Positions 25,986 through 34,490 of a stretch of DNA of 64,000 bases are shown here, piece after piece. Made by a program: the position numbers and the translations under genes. Location of the stretch: the NCBI GenBank assembly GCA_947631955.1, contig CANRNJ010000009.1:1-64000 (forward strand). The letters are read 5' to 3'. Positions within the stretch are counted from its first letter, which is position 1. Every line of letters begins with the position of its first letter. A model generated the notes under the pieces. That model did no database searches, was not told where the DNA came from, and saw only the letters and a list, made by a program, of their open reading frames with translations. The stretch is from an uncultured Lachnospiraceae bacterium (GTDB lineage: Bacteria > Bacillota > Clostridia > Lachnospirales > Lachnospiraceae).

Positions 25986-26501
25986 TCACAACATATCACA
26001 TCGTCTTCCAAACCCCAGTTCTAACGCTTCCACCCGCGCTTTCAGCCTGTCATATTCATGAATATCTTTTGTAAACAGGATTCGGTCCGCTTTCCCGTTG
26101 ACCATATCGATCTGCTGAAACAGCGTCTTATACACGACCTCCATCTCGGTCCGGACCGCCTGAAATTCCATGCTGCCGCTTTCTTCCATGGCATCGTAAC
26201 GGAGTTCAAGCCGGTCGGTCCGTTTCTCCATGCACTCCATACGCTCCTTCATATGTTCCATGCACTTCTCCATATGCTCTATGCGTTCCATGTGCGCTGC
26301 CATATGCTCCATACGCGCCATGCATTTTTCCATATGTTCCATGCGTTCCGCCAGCCGGTCTATCCGCTCGTTCATGTGCCGCATCTGTTCCGCCAGATAT
26401 CCCGCCCTTCCAGACGTCCGGCTCTCCAAACCGGCCGGGTCAAACCGCGGCATGACAGCGGCAAACGCCCCTTTTGCGGCAAACGTTTCCTGTGTATCCA
26501 T
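25986..26501 (-). CDS. methionine-rich coiled-coil protein of unknown function
   Basis: This protein of about 171 residues is dominated by a coiled coil from about residue 35 to 100. It is built on heptad-like units of the type HMEKCMERMEHM, with some 25 Met and several Cys residues. A shorter C-terminal helical segment follows (VYKTLFQQIDMVNGKADRILF). There is no signal peptide or membrane segment. I choose the second Met (26501), which has GGAG nine bases upstream. The repeats are degenerate 21-bp units at DNA level. A metal-binding or scaffold role is conceivable but unsupported. Confidence 0.7.
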   Translation of the reverse strand: MDTQETFAAKGAFAAVMPRFDPAGLESRTSGRAGYLAEQMRHMNERIDRLAERMEHMEKCMARMEHMAAHMERIEHMEKCMEHMKERMECMEKRTDRLELRYDAMEESGSMEFQAVRTEMEVVYKTLFQQIDMVNGKADRILFTKDIHEYDRLKARVEALELGFGRRCDML

Positions 26502-26648
26502 ACGGATCATCTCCTTGCCTTACAGCTTTTTTACCATCGATTTGCAGTTATGATACTATATTCTGTGAAAATATCGGTGATATGCCGTTGAACCCACGCA
26601 TCGTGGACAGATCTTTGCACAGAAATAAGACAGATTCAGCATACTATC

Positions 26649-27464
26649 TCAAAGAAATTTTGTCAAGCCGCGCACGGAACCAAAGATCAGATCCGGGATC
26701 ACATCCGATTTCCGCACATCTTCCATCCCTGCTTCTCCGCTCAGTACGAGGATGCTCGTAAGCCCGTTATTCCGCCCTGCGGCAATATCCGTGTACAGCC
26801 GATCCCCCACCATGGCGATCTTTTCCCTCTCCGTGCTGACTCTGGTGCATAGATAATCTATGATATCCGAATTGGGTTTGCCGATGATCCGGTCGGGATA
26901 GCGGGATGCAGACGCATGGATGAACGCATGGATCGCCCCTATATCCGGCACGAATCCCGTTTCCGTAGGACAGTTATAATCCGGGTGCGTGGCCAGATAA
27001 GGCAGCCCCGCCCGCACATGATCGCAGACTCTGCACATTTTATCATAATCCAGAGAGGTATCAAACGCGGTGACCACCACATCCGGGCGCTCTTCCTCCA
27101 AAAGGATCCCCGACCGGGCAAATTCCTCACGAAGCATCTCATTTCCCAGAAGGAACACTTTTCTGCCCGGATAATGCCGCTGCAGATAATATATCGCTGC
27201 CTGTCCCGAAGTAACGATCTTGTCTTCCGTGGCGTCCAGTCCCATCCGATGCAGTTTTTCCACATATACGGCGGCGTTTTTGGACGAGTTATTGGTCACA
27301 AAAACATAGCTTCTTCCGGTTTCTTCGATGCGGCGCAAAAACTCCTGTGCGCCTTCGATCCACTGTTCTCCGAGATAAACGGTTCCGTCCATATCCAGAG
27401 CGAAACTCTCGATTTTGGATAAAAGACCATCGGGATCCTGATCAACTTTCGGTATCTTTGCCAC
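26649..27464 (-). CDS. HAD-IIA family hydrolase (NagD-like phosphatase)
   Basis: This sugar- or nucleotide-phosphatase-like HAD enzyme has about 271 residues. Motif I is ALDMDGTVYLG (nucleophile and acid Asp), motif II the VTNNSSKN stretch, motif III the Lys in GKPNSDIID and motif IV MVGDRLYTDIAAG. The cap domain between motifs II and III marks class IIA, as in NagD and AraL. The likely start is GTG at 27464, with AGGAG 11 bases upstream; the longer frame to 27575 carries a non-conserved leader. It appears monocistronic. The substrate is not defined. Confidence 0.85.
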   Translation of the reverse strand: MAKIPKVDQDPDGLLSKIESFALDMDGTVYLGEQWIEGAQEFLRRIEETGRSYVFVTNNSSKNAAVYVEKLHRMGLDATEDKIVTSGQAAIYYLQRHYPGRKVFLLGNEMLREEFARSGILLEEERPDVVVTAFDTSLDYDKMCRVCDHVRAGLPYLATHPDYNCPTETGFVPDIGAIHAFIHASASRYPDRIIGKPNSDIIDYLCTRVSTEREKIAMVGDRLYTDIAAGRNNGLTSILVLSGEAGMEDVRKSDVIPDLIFGSVRGLTKFL

Positions 27465-27568
27465 GGCTCTGCCAGCTCCTGTTTCTTTATTTTGATAAAG
27501 CGTCTTAACTATAGCATATCCGCCCGCCGCGTGCAAGCTTCCGCCCCCAATCGGTATCTCCCTGTATC

Positions 27569-27649
27569 CAAGCACGGCATGTCATTGTACCGTTTCAAGC
27601 ATCATGCCATTGTACATCGCCCCAAGTATCATGCCTTTATGCCGCGCCG
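27569..27649. repeat. 27-bp intergenic tandem repeat, three units
   Basis: Units begin at 27569, 27596 and 27623 with CAAGCA or CAAGTA, followed by a CATG-containing segment such as TCATGCCATTGTAC. They are imperfect. They lie just upstream of the promoter for the next gene. Confidence 0.65.
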
Positions 27650-27659
27650 TATTTTCTTG

Positions 27660-27688
27660 TTTACCCTTCCGCCCAAATGATGTAAAAT
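27660..27688 (+). promoter_or_regulatory. promoter upstream of the DUF6062 gene
   Basis: TTTACC (27660-27665) and TAAAAT (27683-27688) are spaced by 17 bp, 82 bp before the coding start. Confidence 0.5.
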
Positions 27689-27770
27689 AAAGGATGCGAA
27701 CGCAGAAAATCTTCATCCCGCTCTACACAGCGGGAAATTCCATTCAGACATAAGAGAGGAAGGGCTGCCC

Positions 27771-28532
27771 ATGAAAGAACAATTATACACGATTCCGTTA
27801 AACGACGCCATCAATGCCGACGATGAGTGTCCTTTCTGCTTTATCGAGCGCAACGTAGAACAGGATCTTCTCGATTTCGTCTTAGGTTCCGGCTCTTCCT
27901 ATATGGAAAGCGACATCCGCGACCAGACCGACCGCGCGGGTTTCTGCCGGGAGCATTTCAAAAAGATGTTTGATTACGGCAATACGCTCGGCAGCGCGTG
28001 GATCCTTAAGACCCACTACAAGCGGATCCTGCACGAGATGCAGGAACAGTTTAAAAATTACAGACCTGCCAAGATGTCGATCAAGGACAAACTCAAAAAG
28101 CAGACCGAACGCCACAATCCCATCGGCGTATGGGTCGAAGAAAAGGAAAGATCCTGCTACATCTGCAGGCGGTACGCCGATACCTACGAGCGGTATCTGG
28201 ACACTTTTTTCGTCATGTATAAAAAAGATCCCGAATTCCGGGAGAAAGTCAAGAACGGCAAAGGGTTCTGCCTGCATCATTTCGGCGACCTGTGCGAAGC
28301 TTCCGACAGCCGGCTGACAGAGAAAGAGAAGGCGGAATTTTACGACATGGTATTTCCTCTGATGGAACGGAACATGACCCGCCTGTCGGAAGACGTCGCG
28401 TGGCTGGTGGAAAAATTCGACTACCGCAACAAAGACGCCGACTGGAAAAATTCCAAGGACGCGATCCAGCGCGGGATGCAGAAGCTGAAAGGCGGCTACC
28501 CCGCGGATCAGCCGTATAAGATGAACAAGTAA
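27771..28532 (+). CDS. DUF6062-like protein with paired CxxC motifs
   Basis: This soluble protein of 253 residues shows the same metal-site-like pattern twice: CPFC with CREH about 40 residues on, and CYIC with CLHH about 45 residues on. It looks like an internal duplication of a zinc- or iron-binding helical unit. I recall this family as DUF6062, common in Clostridia, with no known function. GAGAGGAAGG precedes the ATG. It is followed on the same strand by the DUF554 gene after 84 bp. Confidence 0.7.
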   Translation: MKEQLYTIPLNDAINADDECPFCFIERNVEQDLLDFVLGSGSSYMESDIRDQTDRAGFCREHFKKMFDYGNTLGSAWILKTHYKRILHEMQEQFKNYRPAKMSIKDKLKKQTERHNPIGVWVEEKERSCYICRRYADTYERYLDTFFVMYKKDPEFREKVKNGKGFCLHHFGDLCEASDSRLTEKEKAEFYDMVFPLMERNMTRLSEDVAWLVEKFDYRNKDADWKNSKDAIQRGMQKLKGGYPADQPYKMNK

Positions 28533-28616
28533 CGTCAGGATCACTCTTTTCTGCGTCAAAAAGGCTGCTGCAAATGCATAACGAACCTTACATTCTAAAA
28601 TTGCGGGAGATTTGAT

Positions 28617-29342
28617 ATGATTGGCTTGGGAACGATGATAAACAGCGCGGCTATCGCGGCGGGCGGAGTATTCGGCCATTTTACCAGAAAACTGTTCCGT
28701 CAGGAACAGCAGGAAGCGCTGAACAAGACCTGCGGCGTCAGCGTCATGTTTATCGCCATAGCAGGCGCCATGCAGGGTATGATGGCTATTGACGGCAATA
28801 AGATCATAAGCGGAAGATCCATGCTGGTCGTCCTCTGTCTTGCGCTGGGTACGATTATCGGCGAATTGATCGGGATCGAAAAGGGATTTGAACGTTTCGG
28901 GGAGTGGCTGAAAGAAAAGACCGGGAACAGCGGCGATAAGCAGTTTGTAAACGCCTTTGTTACGGCCTCTCTGACCGTGTGTATCGGCGCGATGGCGATC
29001 GTGGGCGCTATTCAGGACGGGATCTTGGGCGATTATTCCACGCTTGCGGTAAAATCCGTGTTGGATTTCATTATCATAGCCGTCATGACTTCGTCTTTGG
29101 GAAAAGGGTGCGCTTTCTCGGCGATACCGGTTTTTGTTCTGGAAGGCGGCATTACATTGCTTGCCCGTCTGGCCGCCCCGATCATGACAGAAACGGCGAC
29201 GGCCTATCTCTCTCTTGTCGGTTCGATACTGATCTTTTGTGTGGGCGTAAATCTCCTATGGGGAAAGACCCTGCGGGTCGCAAACATGATCCCGGCGGTA
29301 ATACTCGCTGTGATCGCCGCATATCTGCCGTGGACGTTTTGA
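28617..29342 (+). CDS. DUF554-family membrane protein
   Basis: This 241-residue integral membrane protein has about seven hydrophobic segments. Family features are the start MIGLGTMINSAAIAAGG, GTIIGELIGIEKG and FVTASLTVCIGAMAIVGAIQDG. Members resemble transporters but have no assigned substrate. GGGAG precedes the ATG. Confidence 0.88.
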   Translation: MIGLGTMINSAAIAAGGVFGHFTRKLFRQEQQEALNKTCGVSVMFIAIAGAMQGMMAIDGNKIISGRSMLVVLCLALGTIIGELIGIEKGFERFGEWLKEKTGNSGDKQFVNAFVTASLTVCIGAMAIVGAIQDGILGDYSTLAVKSVLDFIIIAVMTSSLGKGCAFSAIPVFVLEGGITLLARLAAPIMTETATAYLSLVGSILIFCVGVNLLWGKTLRVANMIPAVILAVIAAYLPWTF

Positions 29343-29525
29343 AATATTTCCTTTTTTATCTGCTGCAGGATAGACAAATGGACTGACAATGTGATATGAT
29401 ATTTCATATTATTTGGGGAGTCTGCATGAAAATCGATTTGGATTCAGAAACATAGTCTTATAGTAAATTTAATATTTTTGCATAGACTATAAAAAAGATC
29501 GTTTCGGAATCAAAGAGGAGAGAAT

Positions 29526-29888
29526 ATGTATATATATATTCAGATTGAAGACCTTGTGGCAAATGCTTTTATTAACTTAATTGAGAAAAAGAAAGTGCGG
29601 GAAATTTTATACAGTGATTTGGATATCTATGGTGCAAAGGTAATAGAGCAGTTGAACAGTCAGGGCGGACCCAAAGCGGTACTGGTAGTATCAAGAGAGA
29701 GCCAGATGGCAATCGTGGAAGACTATTCTGATATGTTTGAAGCTTTTGAAAGGGACGGATCGAAGGGGATCCGGCTTCTTGATGGCGTGGAGCCGATGGA
29801 TTTATGGATTCGTTTTTGTACGCCTTTGTCATATAAGGTTATCAAAGCTTTTAGAGCACCGGCGGTCAAGCAGGCGTTGGGGATTTAG
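29526..29888 (+). CDS. 120-residue protein of unknown function paired with the HD phosphohydrolase
   Basis: This small soluble protein mixes helices and strands (KAVLVVSRESQMAIVEDYS and FCTPLSYKVIKAFRAPAV are the most distinctive segments). I recognise no domain. AGAGGAGAG precedes the ATG. The HD-domain gene starts 12 bp after its stop, so they form a two-gene operon. The pair is clearly more AT-rich than its flanks, which suggests recent transfer. It may be a regulator, adaptor or antitoxin-like partner of the HD enzyme; this is inference from position only. Confidence 0.65.
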   Translation: MYIYIQIEDLVANAFINLIEKKKVREILYSDLDIYGAKVIEQLNSQGGPKAVLVVSRESQMAIVEDYSDMFEAFERDGSKGIRLLDGVEPMDLWIRFCTPLSYKVIKAFRAPAVKQALGI

Positions 29889-29900
29889 AGGATCGTATAA

Positions 29901-31565
29901 ATGAAGAGTGCGGGCTTTAAAAAGTTTAAAGATCCGATATACGGATATGTGGAGGTAGAAGAGGAAATTGTAAAAGGGATACTTGATACAGCGGTATTCC
30001 AACGTCTGCGGGATATTATCCAGACAAGTTATGCCCCTTTGTACACATCCGCCTTACATAATCGATTTGTACACTCCATTGGTGTATATCATTTGGGTAA
30101 GATCGCGGAAAAAGTGTTATTAGAAAATTCAAGAGAAATTATAGAAGGACTTCCTGATTACATGAAGTATCTGGAAGTATTTGAACGGGCATGTCTGCTG
30201 CATGATGTAGGACATGCTCCTTTTTCTCATACAGGTGAAACATTTTATTTACAAGAAGAAACGCATGACTTTTTACATAAATCCATTATTGACTTAGTGG
30301 AAGACCCAAATCTGAAAGATGAAATTAGTAAAAATTCGTATAAAGCGGCACCTCATGAATTGATGAGCGTTATTGTGGCGCTGAAGGCATTTGGGTCAAT
30401 GATCGAAAAAAATAAATGGTCCTTTTTTGCCCGTTGTATCACTGGTTATAAATATACAGAGGACATGGACCCCCAAAAGCAGTTATTGAATTGCCTGATT
30501 GACCTGTTAAATTCTTCAGTGATAGATGTAGATAAGCTGGATTATTTGATCCGGGATTCCCATATGTCGGGATTTGACACGATAAAAATTGATTATATCC
30601 GTCTATTGGAAAGTATGCGGATCGTCAGAAAAGAAAATGTTTACCATATATGCTATTATAAGTCCGCGGTCAGCGTGATCGAGAATGTCGTTTATGCTCA
30701 TGATGCGCAGCGGAAATGGATTCAGAATCATCCAACGGTCATATATGAGGCTTATTTATTAAAAAAAATGTTGAGCCAGATCTTTAACAAATACATGGGC
30801 AGTAATTATCTGGCATATGACTATTTGACAAAAGAGGGAAAAGAAACTGGAATTATTGGCAGGATCCGCTTAATGAGTGATAGCGATGCGGTTTTCCTGA
30901 TGAAAAATTTAGAAGAAAAAGAGGATTATGTAGAAGAATATTTTGACAGAAGATTCCGGCGGCATCCTATTTGGAAGACGGAAGCAGAATATCAGGCAAT
31001 TTTCAGCGGAAATGAAAATGCGGCTGATATTATTGAACAAGAATTCTCAGATCTGATCAAAAATTTAGACAGTATGGGGATTTCCGGAATTATTGATAAA
31101 CATGCTTTGGAAACCTGCAGGAATGATGCGCAGGATATTAAAGAAACATTGGAAAAGGGCGAATCCGAGCAGCCGGAGCAGGATAAGGAAGCTTTGGAAA
31201 AAAGGCTTCACCAGATTGAAATTATAGAAGCCTTACAACGGTTTGCAGAAAAACAGGAGCCAAAAATAGATTTTGAATTTGTAATTATCTCGGCGGATCA
31301 ATTTAACAGTGGATTTAGAAAGCCGGAGTTTTCCAAAATCGATATGATTTTTCCGGAATTAAATTCACCCTGCTCATTTGGAGAGGTTTCCAATGTGCTA
31401 AAAGCCTCTGAAAGTAAAGGCAAGAAATTTTTCTATTTATATTATAAGAGAAAAAACGAGGAAAAGGGATTGCTTATTTCCGAACTCATAAAAGACTGGA
31501 TCAGTATAGCTTATCGTATTGATTCAGAGAGAAAAGCCAGAAAGGCTGCGGAAAAGTTAAAGTAA
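29901..31565 (+). CDS. HD-superfamily phosphohydrolase (COG1078-like)
   Basis: This is a 554-residue HD-domain protein. The N-terminal half carries the metal-binding set: RFVHSIGVYHLG, LLHDVGHAPFSH (the HD pair plus a third His) and a distal Asp in DKLDYLIRDSHMSG. The pattern KFKDPIYGYVEV with FQRLRDIIQTSY is typical of dNTPase-like enzymes related to dGTPase and SAMHD1. The C-terminal half (about 330-554) is variable, with a Glu-rich helical region. The substrate is unknown. Codon use is AT-rich, unlike the flanking genes. Its operon partner is the 120-residue unknown upstream. Confidence 0.85.
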   Translation: MKSAGFKKFKDPIYGYVEVEEEIVKGILDTAVFQRLRDIIQTSYAPLYTSALHNRFVHSIGVYHLGKIAEKVLLENSREIIEGLPDYMKYLEVFERACLLHDVGHAPFSHTGETFYLQEETHDFLHKSIIDLVEDPNLKDEISKNSYKAAPHELMSVIVALKAFGSMIEKNKWSFFARCITGYKYTEDMDPQKQLLNCLIDLLNSSVIDVDKLDYLIRDSHMSGFDTIKIDYIRLLESMRIVRKENVYHICYYKSAVSVIENVVYAHDAQRKWIQNHPTVIYEAYLLKKMLSQIFNKYMGSNYLAYDYLTKEGKETGIIGRIRLMSDSDAVFLMKNLEEKEDYVEEYFDRRFRRHPIWKTEAEYQAIFSGNENAADIIEQEFSDLIKNLDSMGISGIIDKHALETCRNDAQDIKETLEKGESEQPEQDKEALEKRLHQIEIIEALQRFAEKQEPKIDFEFVIISADQFNSGFRKPEFSKIDMIFPELNSPCSFGEVSNVLKASESKGKKFFYLYYKRKNEEKGLLISELIKDWISIAYRIDSERKARKAAEKLK

Positions 31566-31690
31566 ACAGCCCCGAAACCGTTTCCCGTTTCAGCCGCAGG
31601 TCTGACCGTAAAAAAGGAGCCTCTGCGCCGCAGATGATCGCACAGCCGCTCCTTTCTGGCGTTTCTTCTATCGTGTTCAAATGCGGATGT

Positions 31691-32158
31691 CTACATGGCA
31701 TCCATGGATCCGTCGCTGTCGTCGTCGTCAAAAAATTCTTCCACTTTTACTTCCGTTTTCTCCGCCGCAGCCTTCGCTTTGTCCGCCGTTTTCTCGGCCG
31801 CATCTTTTGCTTTGTCCGCCGCGTCTTTCGCCTTCTCTGCGGCTGCTTCGGCCGTTTCCTTGACTTTCTCGGTCGTTTCCTTCGCCGCCCCTACGATCTT
31901 ATCGGTAGTTTCCGCTCTGGCAGCGTCCAGACCCTCTTTAAACTCCTCCGCTTTATCCAAATCGAGATCGACATAGCTGCGGTCTTTGTCTTTCGACGCA
32001 TCGTCTTCCAGATCATCATCGAAATTGTCAAAATCATCGTCGTCGTCAAAATCATCATCCACGCTGCGATCTTTGCCCTGAAGATAATAATACGCACCGG
32101 CCGCAGCGGCTCCGAGAGCTGCAGTCACCATTAAAAACTTACCAAACTTTTTTGCCAT
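31691..32158 (-). CDS. membrane-anchored Ala/Lys/Asp-rich protein (YtxH/LEA-like)
   Basis: This protein has 155 residues. An N-terminal hydrophobic helix (FLMVTAALGAAAAGAYYYL, residues 8-26) anchors it. Then come an Asp-rich stretch (about 33-60) and a long amphipathic helix of 11-residue-like units (AEKAKDAADKAKDAAEKTAD), as in LEA and apolipoprotein-like proteins. An acidic tail follows. Such proteins are linked to stress or envelope interaction, but no function is shown here. AAAGGAGAACC precedes the ATG. Confidence 0.8.
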   Translation of the reverse strand: MAKKFGKFLMVTAALGAAAAGAYYYLQGKDRSVDDDFDDDDDFDNFDDDLEDDASKDKDRSYVDLDLDKAEEFKEGLDAARAETTDKIVGAAKETTEKVKETAEAAAEKAKDAADKAKDAAEKTADKAKAAAEKTEVKVEEFFDDDDSDGSMDAM

Positions 32159-32441
32159 GAGGGTTCTCCTTTCACCGCTTGCATACGAATCTATATACTA
32201 TAAATATATTAATACTATTTTACCAAAATGAAAAGGGAATATGTACAAAAAAATATGTTTTTTGGCTCGGCCCCGACAACATACAATATCTTGTATTTGA
32301 AAAAAAACTTAAAACTAGTTTGACCGGAAACATTGAATCCCGTGTATTTTTGTGCTATATTAAAATTCGACTCGTAAAGTCAATTTATGCGGGCGCAGAC
32401 CTTGGATACGGTCTGTATATTTTTTGAGATTGGAAACGGTT
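32159..32441. other. AT-rich divergent intergenic region
   Basis: This region of about 280 bp separates the divergent LEA-like and TetR genes. It is strongly AT-rich and presumably carries both promoters. I could not fix convincing -35/-10 pairs and see no gene. Confidence 0.4.
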
Positions 32442-33047
32442 ATGAACGAGAAATTTTTTGATTTGAAAAAAGACAAACAGGACCGCATGATCAATGCCGC
32501 CCTGAAAATATTTGCCCTCAACGGCTACAAGCACGCAAGCACCGACGATATCGTGGCGGAAGCCGGAATCAGCAAAGGTCTTCTTTTTCATTATTTCGGA
32601 AGCAAGATCGGTCTGTATACATTTTTGCACGATTACAGCGTGCGTTACATGAAACTGGAACTGAGCACGGGCGTTTCCTCGTCGCTCACCGACTATTTTG
32701 CGATCCGCAAGCAGATCGAGGCTGCCAAAATGCAGGTCCTGAAAAACTATCCGTATATGCAGAAATTTCTCGACAGCTGTTCTTCGGAAACCGTAAGCGA
32801 AGCGCTTCACGCGATCGAGGATCAGCGCGGCACGATCAGCTCTCTGTACGACGAACTGAAAAATCAGGCGGACCGCTCTCTCTTTCTCGATAAGGTATCT
32901 TTTGAAAAATTGGACGCCATGTTGGACTACACCGTAAGCGGTCTGATGGAAGCGCATTTTACGGACGTTTCTTTTCACCCGGAAATGCTCTATGAAGAAA
33001 CGGCGTCCTATCTCGATATGATGAAACAGATCACCTATAAGCAGTAA
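32442..33047 (+). CDS. TetR-family transcriptional regulator
   Basis: This is a TetR/AcrR regulator of 201 residues. The N-terminal helix-turn-helix reads INAALKIFALNGYKHASTDDIVAEAGISKGLLFHYFGSK (two short motifs, residues about 15-50). The C-terminal ligand domain is not diagnostic. The ATG at 32442 is used; an in-frame TTG at 32424 is the alternative. It ends 1 bp before the convergent MocR gene. No obvious adjacent target is visible apart from the divergent LEA-like gene. Confidence 0.88.
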   Translation: MNEKFFDLKKDKQDRMINAALKIFALNGYKHASTDDIVAEAGISKGLLFHYFGSKIGLYTFLHDYSVRYMKLELSTGVSSSLTDYFAIRKQIEAAKMQVLKNYPYMQKFLDSCSSETVSEALHAIEDQRGTISSLYDELKNQADRSLFLDKVSFEKLDAMLDYTVSGLMEAHFTDVSFHPEMLYEETASYLDMMKQITYKQ

Positions 33048-33048
33048 T

Positions 33049-34473
33049 TTATATCCAGACTTTCCGCAGCAGATCGATCCCTTCCCGGATCTCTTCCGTC
33101 GTCATGCCCCCGTAGCCCAAGATCATCTGGGCGGGCATGCCGCTTGTCTTTTCCGTTTCCGGACCGTTCATCCGAAAATCCTGCATCCGGTAGACTCTGA
33201 CGTCCTGCTCTGCCGCCTGATGTGCCAGTTTGGCCTCGGTACGCCCTTTTTTGTCCGTCAGGATCATATGCAGCCCCGCGTTGCCGCCCGATATCCGAAA
33301 ATCCTTTTCAAAAGCTCTCAGTTCGTTCAGGATCAAATCGTGCTTTTCCTTGTACCGCTTCCGCATTTTGTTCAGATAACGCTCAAAACAGCCGTCCTGT
33401 ATAAATTCGTTCAGGATCGCCTGATCGATACGCGACACGGTGGAGGAATAGAAACTGCAGTCCCTGCGGTACCGCTCCAGAAGCGTGTAAGGCAGCACCA
33501 TATAACTGATACGGATCGCGGGCGCGATCGCTTTGGAAAAAGTACCGATATAGACTACCCGCCCGCTGCTGTCGGAAGCCTGAAGGGACGGAAGCGGTTT
33601 CCCTTTATAGCGGAATTCGCTGTCGTAATCGTCCTCGATCAGATACCGGTCATCGCCCTCCGACGCCCATTTCAGCAGATCCATACGCCGCCCGATGGGC
33701 ATGGAAACCCCTGTCGGGTATTGGTGGGACGGCATCACATATGCCACTTGGGCGTCCGTCCCGCGCAGGACATCCACCCTGATGCCGTTTTCATCCACTG
33801 GGATCAGGGACACCGGATAACCGCAGGCGCAGAAGATCTGGTACGCACGGGTGTAAGTAGGGTTTTCCATCGCCACGCGGACATGGCGGCCCAGTATTTT
33901 TTCCAACAAAAGAAGCAGGTAATCATTCCCTGCTCCGATAATGACCTGTTCCGGTTCACAATTCACCCCGCGCGACCCGTGGAGATAACGGCAGATCGTC
34001 GTTCTCAATTCCGGATCTCCCTGAGGTTCTCCAAGCGAAAACATCCTGCTGTTGGCGTCCACAAGAATATTTCTGGTGATCTTCTTCCATGTGGAATAGG
34101 GAAAATAGCGCATATCGATAGCGGTAGGGGAAAAATCGTATCGGGCCAAGGGCTGTTCCCTGCGTTTCCGTATTCCGCCGCCGTCCTTTGCGGGCGCGCT
34201 GCCGATCGCATACAATTCTTCCATTGCGCTGACAAAATACCCCCTGCGCGGTCTTGCCTCCACATACCCTTCCGAAACAAGCTGTTCGTAGGCCATATCC
34301 ACCGTAGTGCGCGACACCTGAAGATATTCCGCCATAAAACGCGCCGACGGCAGTTTCTCGCTTTGCAGCAGATTTCCCGACCGGATCTCTTCTCTGATCT
34401 GCCCGTAGATCTGCTCATATAATGTTTGATCGCTCTCAGGATCCAACTGGATGTGAATCGGTAATTCTTTCAT
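33049..34473 (-). CDS. MocR-type regulator: GntR HTH fused to aminotransferase-like domain
   Basis: This 474-residue MocR/PdxR-family protein has an N-terminal winged helix (SARFMAEYLQVSRTTVDMAYEQL, then GYVEARPRRGYFV, about residues 40-85) linked to a fold-type I PLP domain. The PLP-binding Lys lies in GTFSKAIAPAIRISY, with the substrate-side Asp/Tyr in EDDYDSEFRY. Such proteins usually sense PLP or an amino acid to control neighbouring genes. Targets are not evident here, as the neighbours are DUF2225 and TetR genes. Confidence 0.92.
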   Translation of the reverse strand: MKELPIHIQLDPESDQTLYEQIYGQIREEIRSGNLLQSEKLPSARFMAEYLQVSRTTVDMAYEQLVSEGYVEARPRRGYFVSAMEELYAIGSAPAKDGGGIRKRREQPLARYDFSPTAIDMRYFPYSTWKKITRNILVDANSRMFSLGEPQGDPELRTTICRYLHGSRGVNCEPEQVIIGAGNDYLLLLLEKILGRHVRVAMENPTYTRAYQIFCACGYPVSLIPVDENGIRVDVLRGTDAQVAYVMPSHQYPTGVSMPIGRRMDLLKWASEGDDRYLIEDDYDSEFRYKGKPLPSLQASDSSGRVVYIGTFSKAIAPAIRISYMVLPYTLLERYRRDCSFYSSTVSRIDQAILNEFIQDGCFERYLNKMRKRYKEKHDLILNELRAFEKDFRISGGNAGLHMILTDKKGRTEAKLAHQAAEQDVRVYRMQDFRMNGPETEKTSGMPAQMILGYGGMTTEEIREGIDLLRKVWI

Positions 34474-34490
34474 GAACTTTACGGCCGTCC

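Noticed and set aside
26058..26591. Long plus-strand frames opposite the coiled-coil gene
   Set aside because: His/Ser/Cys-rich translations are the antisense of the Met-rich repeats, and the minus-strand gene has a good RBS and coherent coiled-coil pattern.
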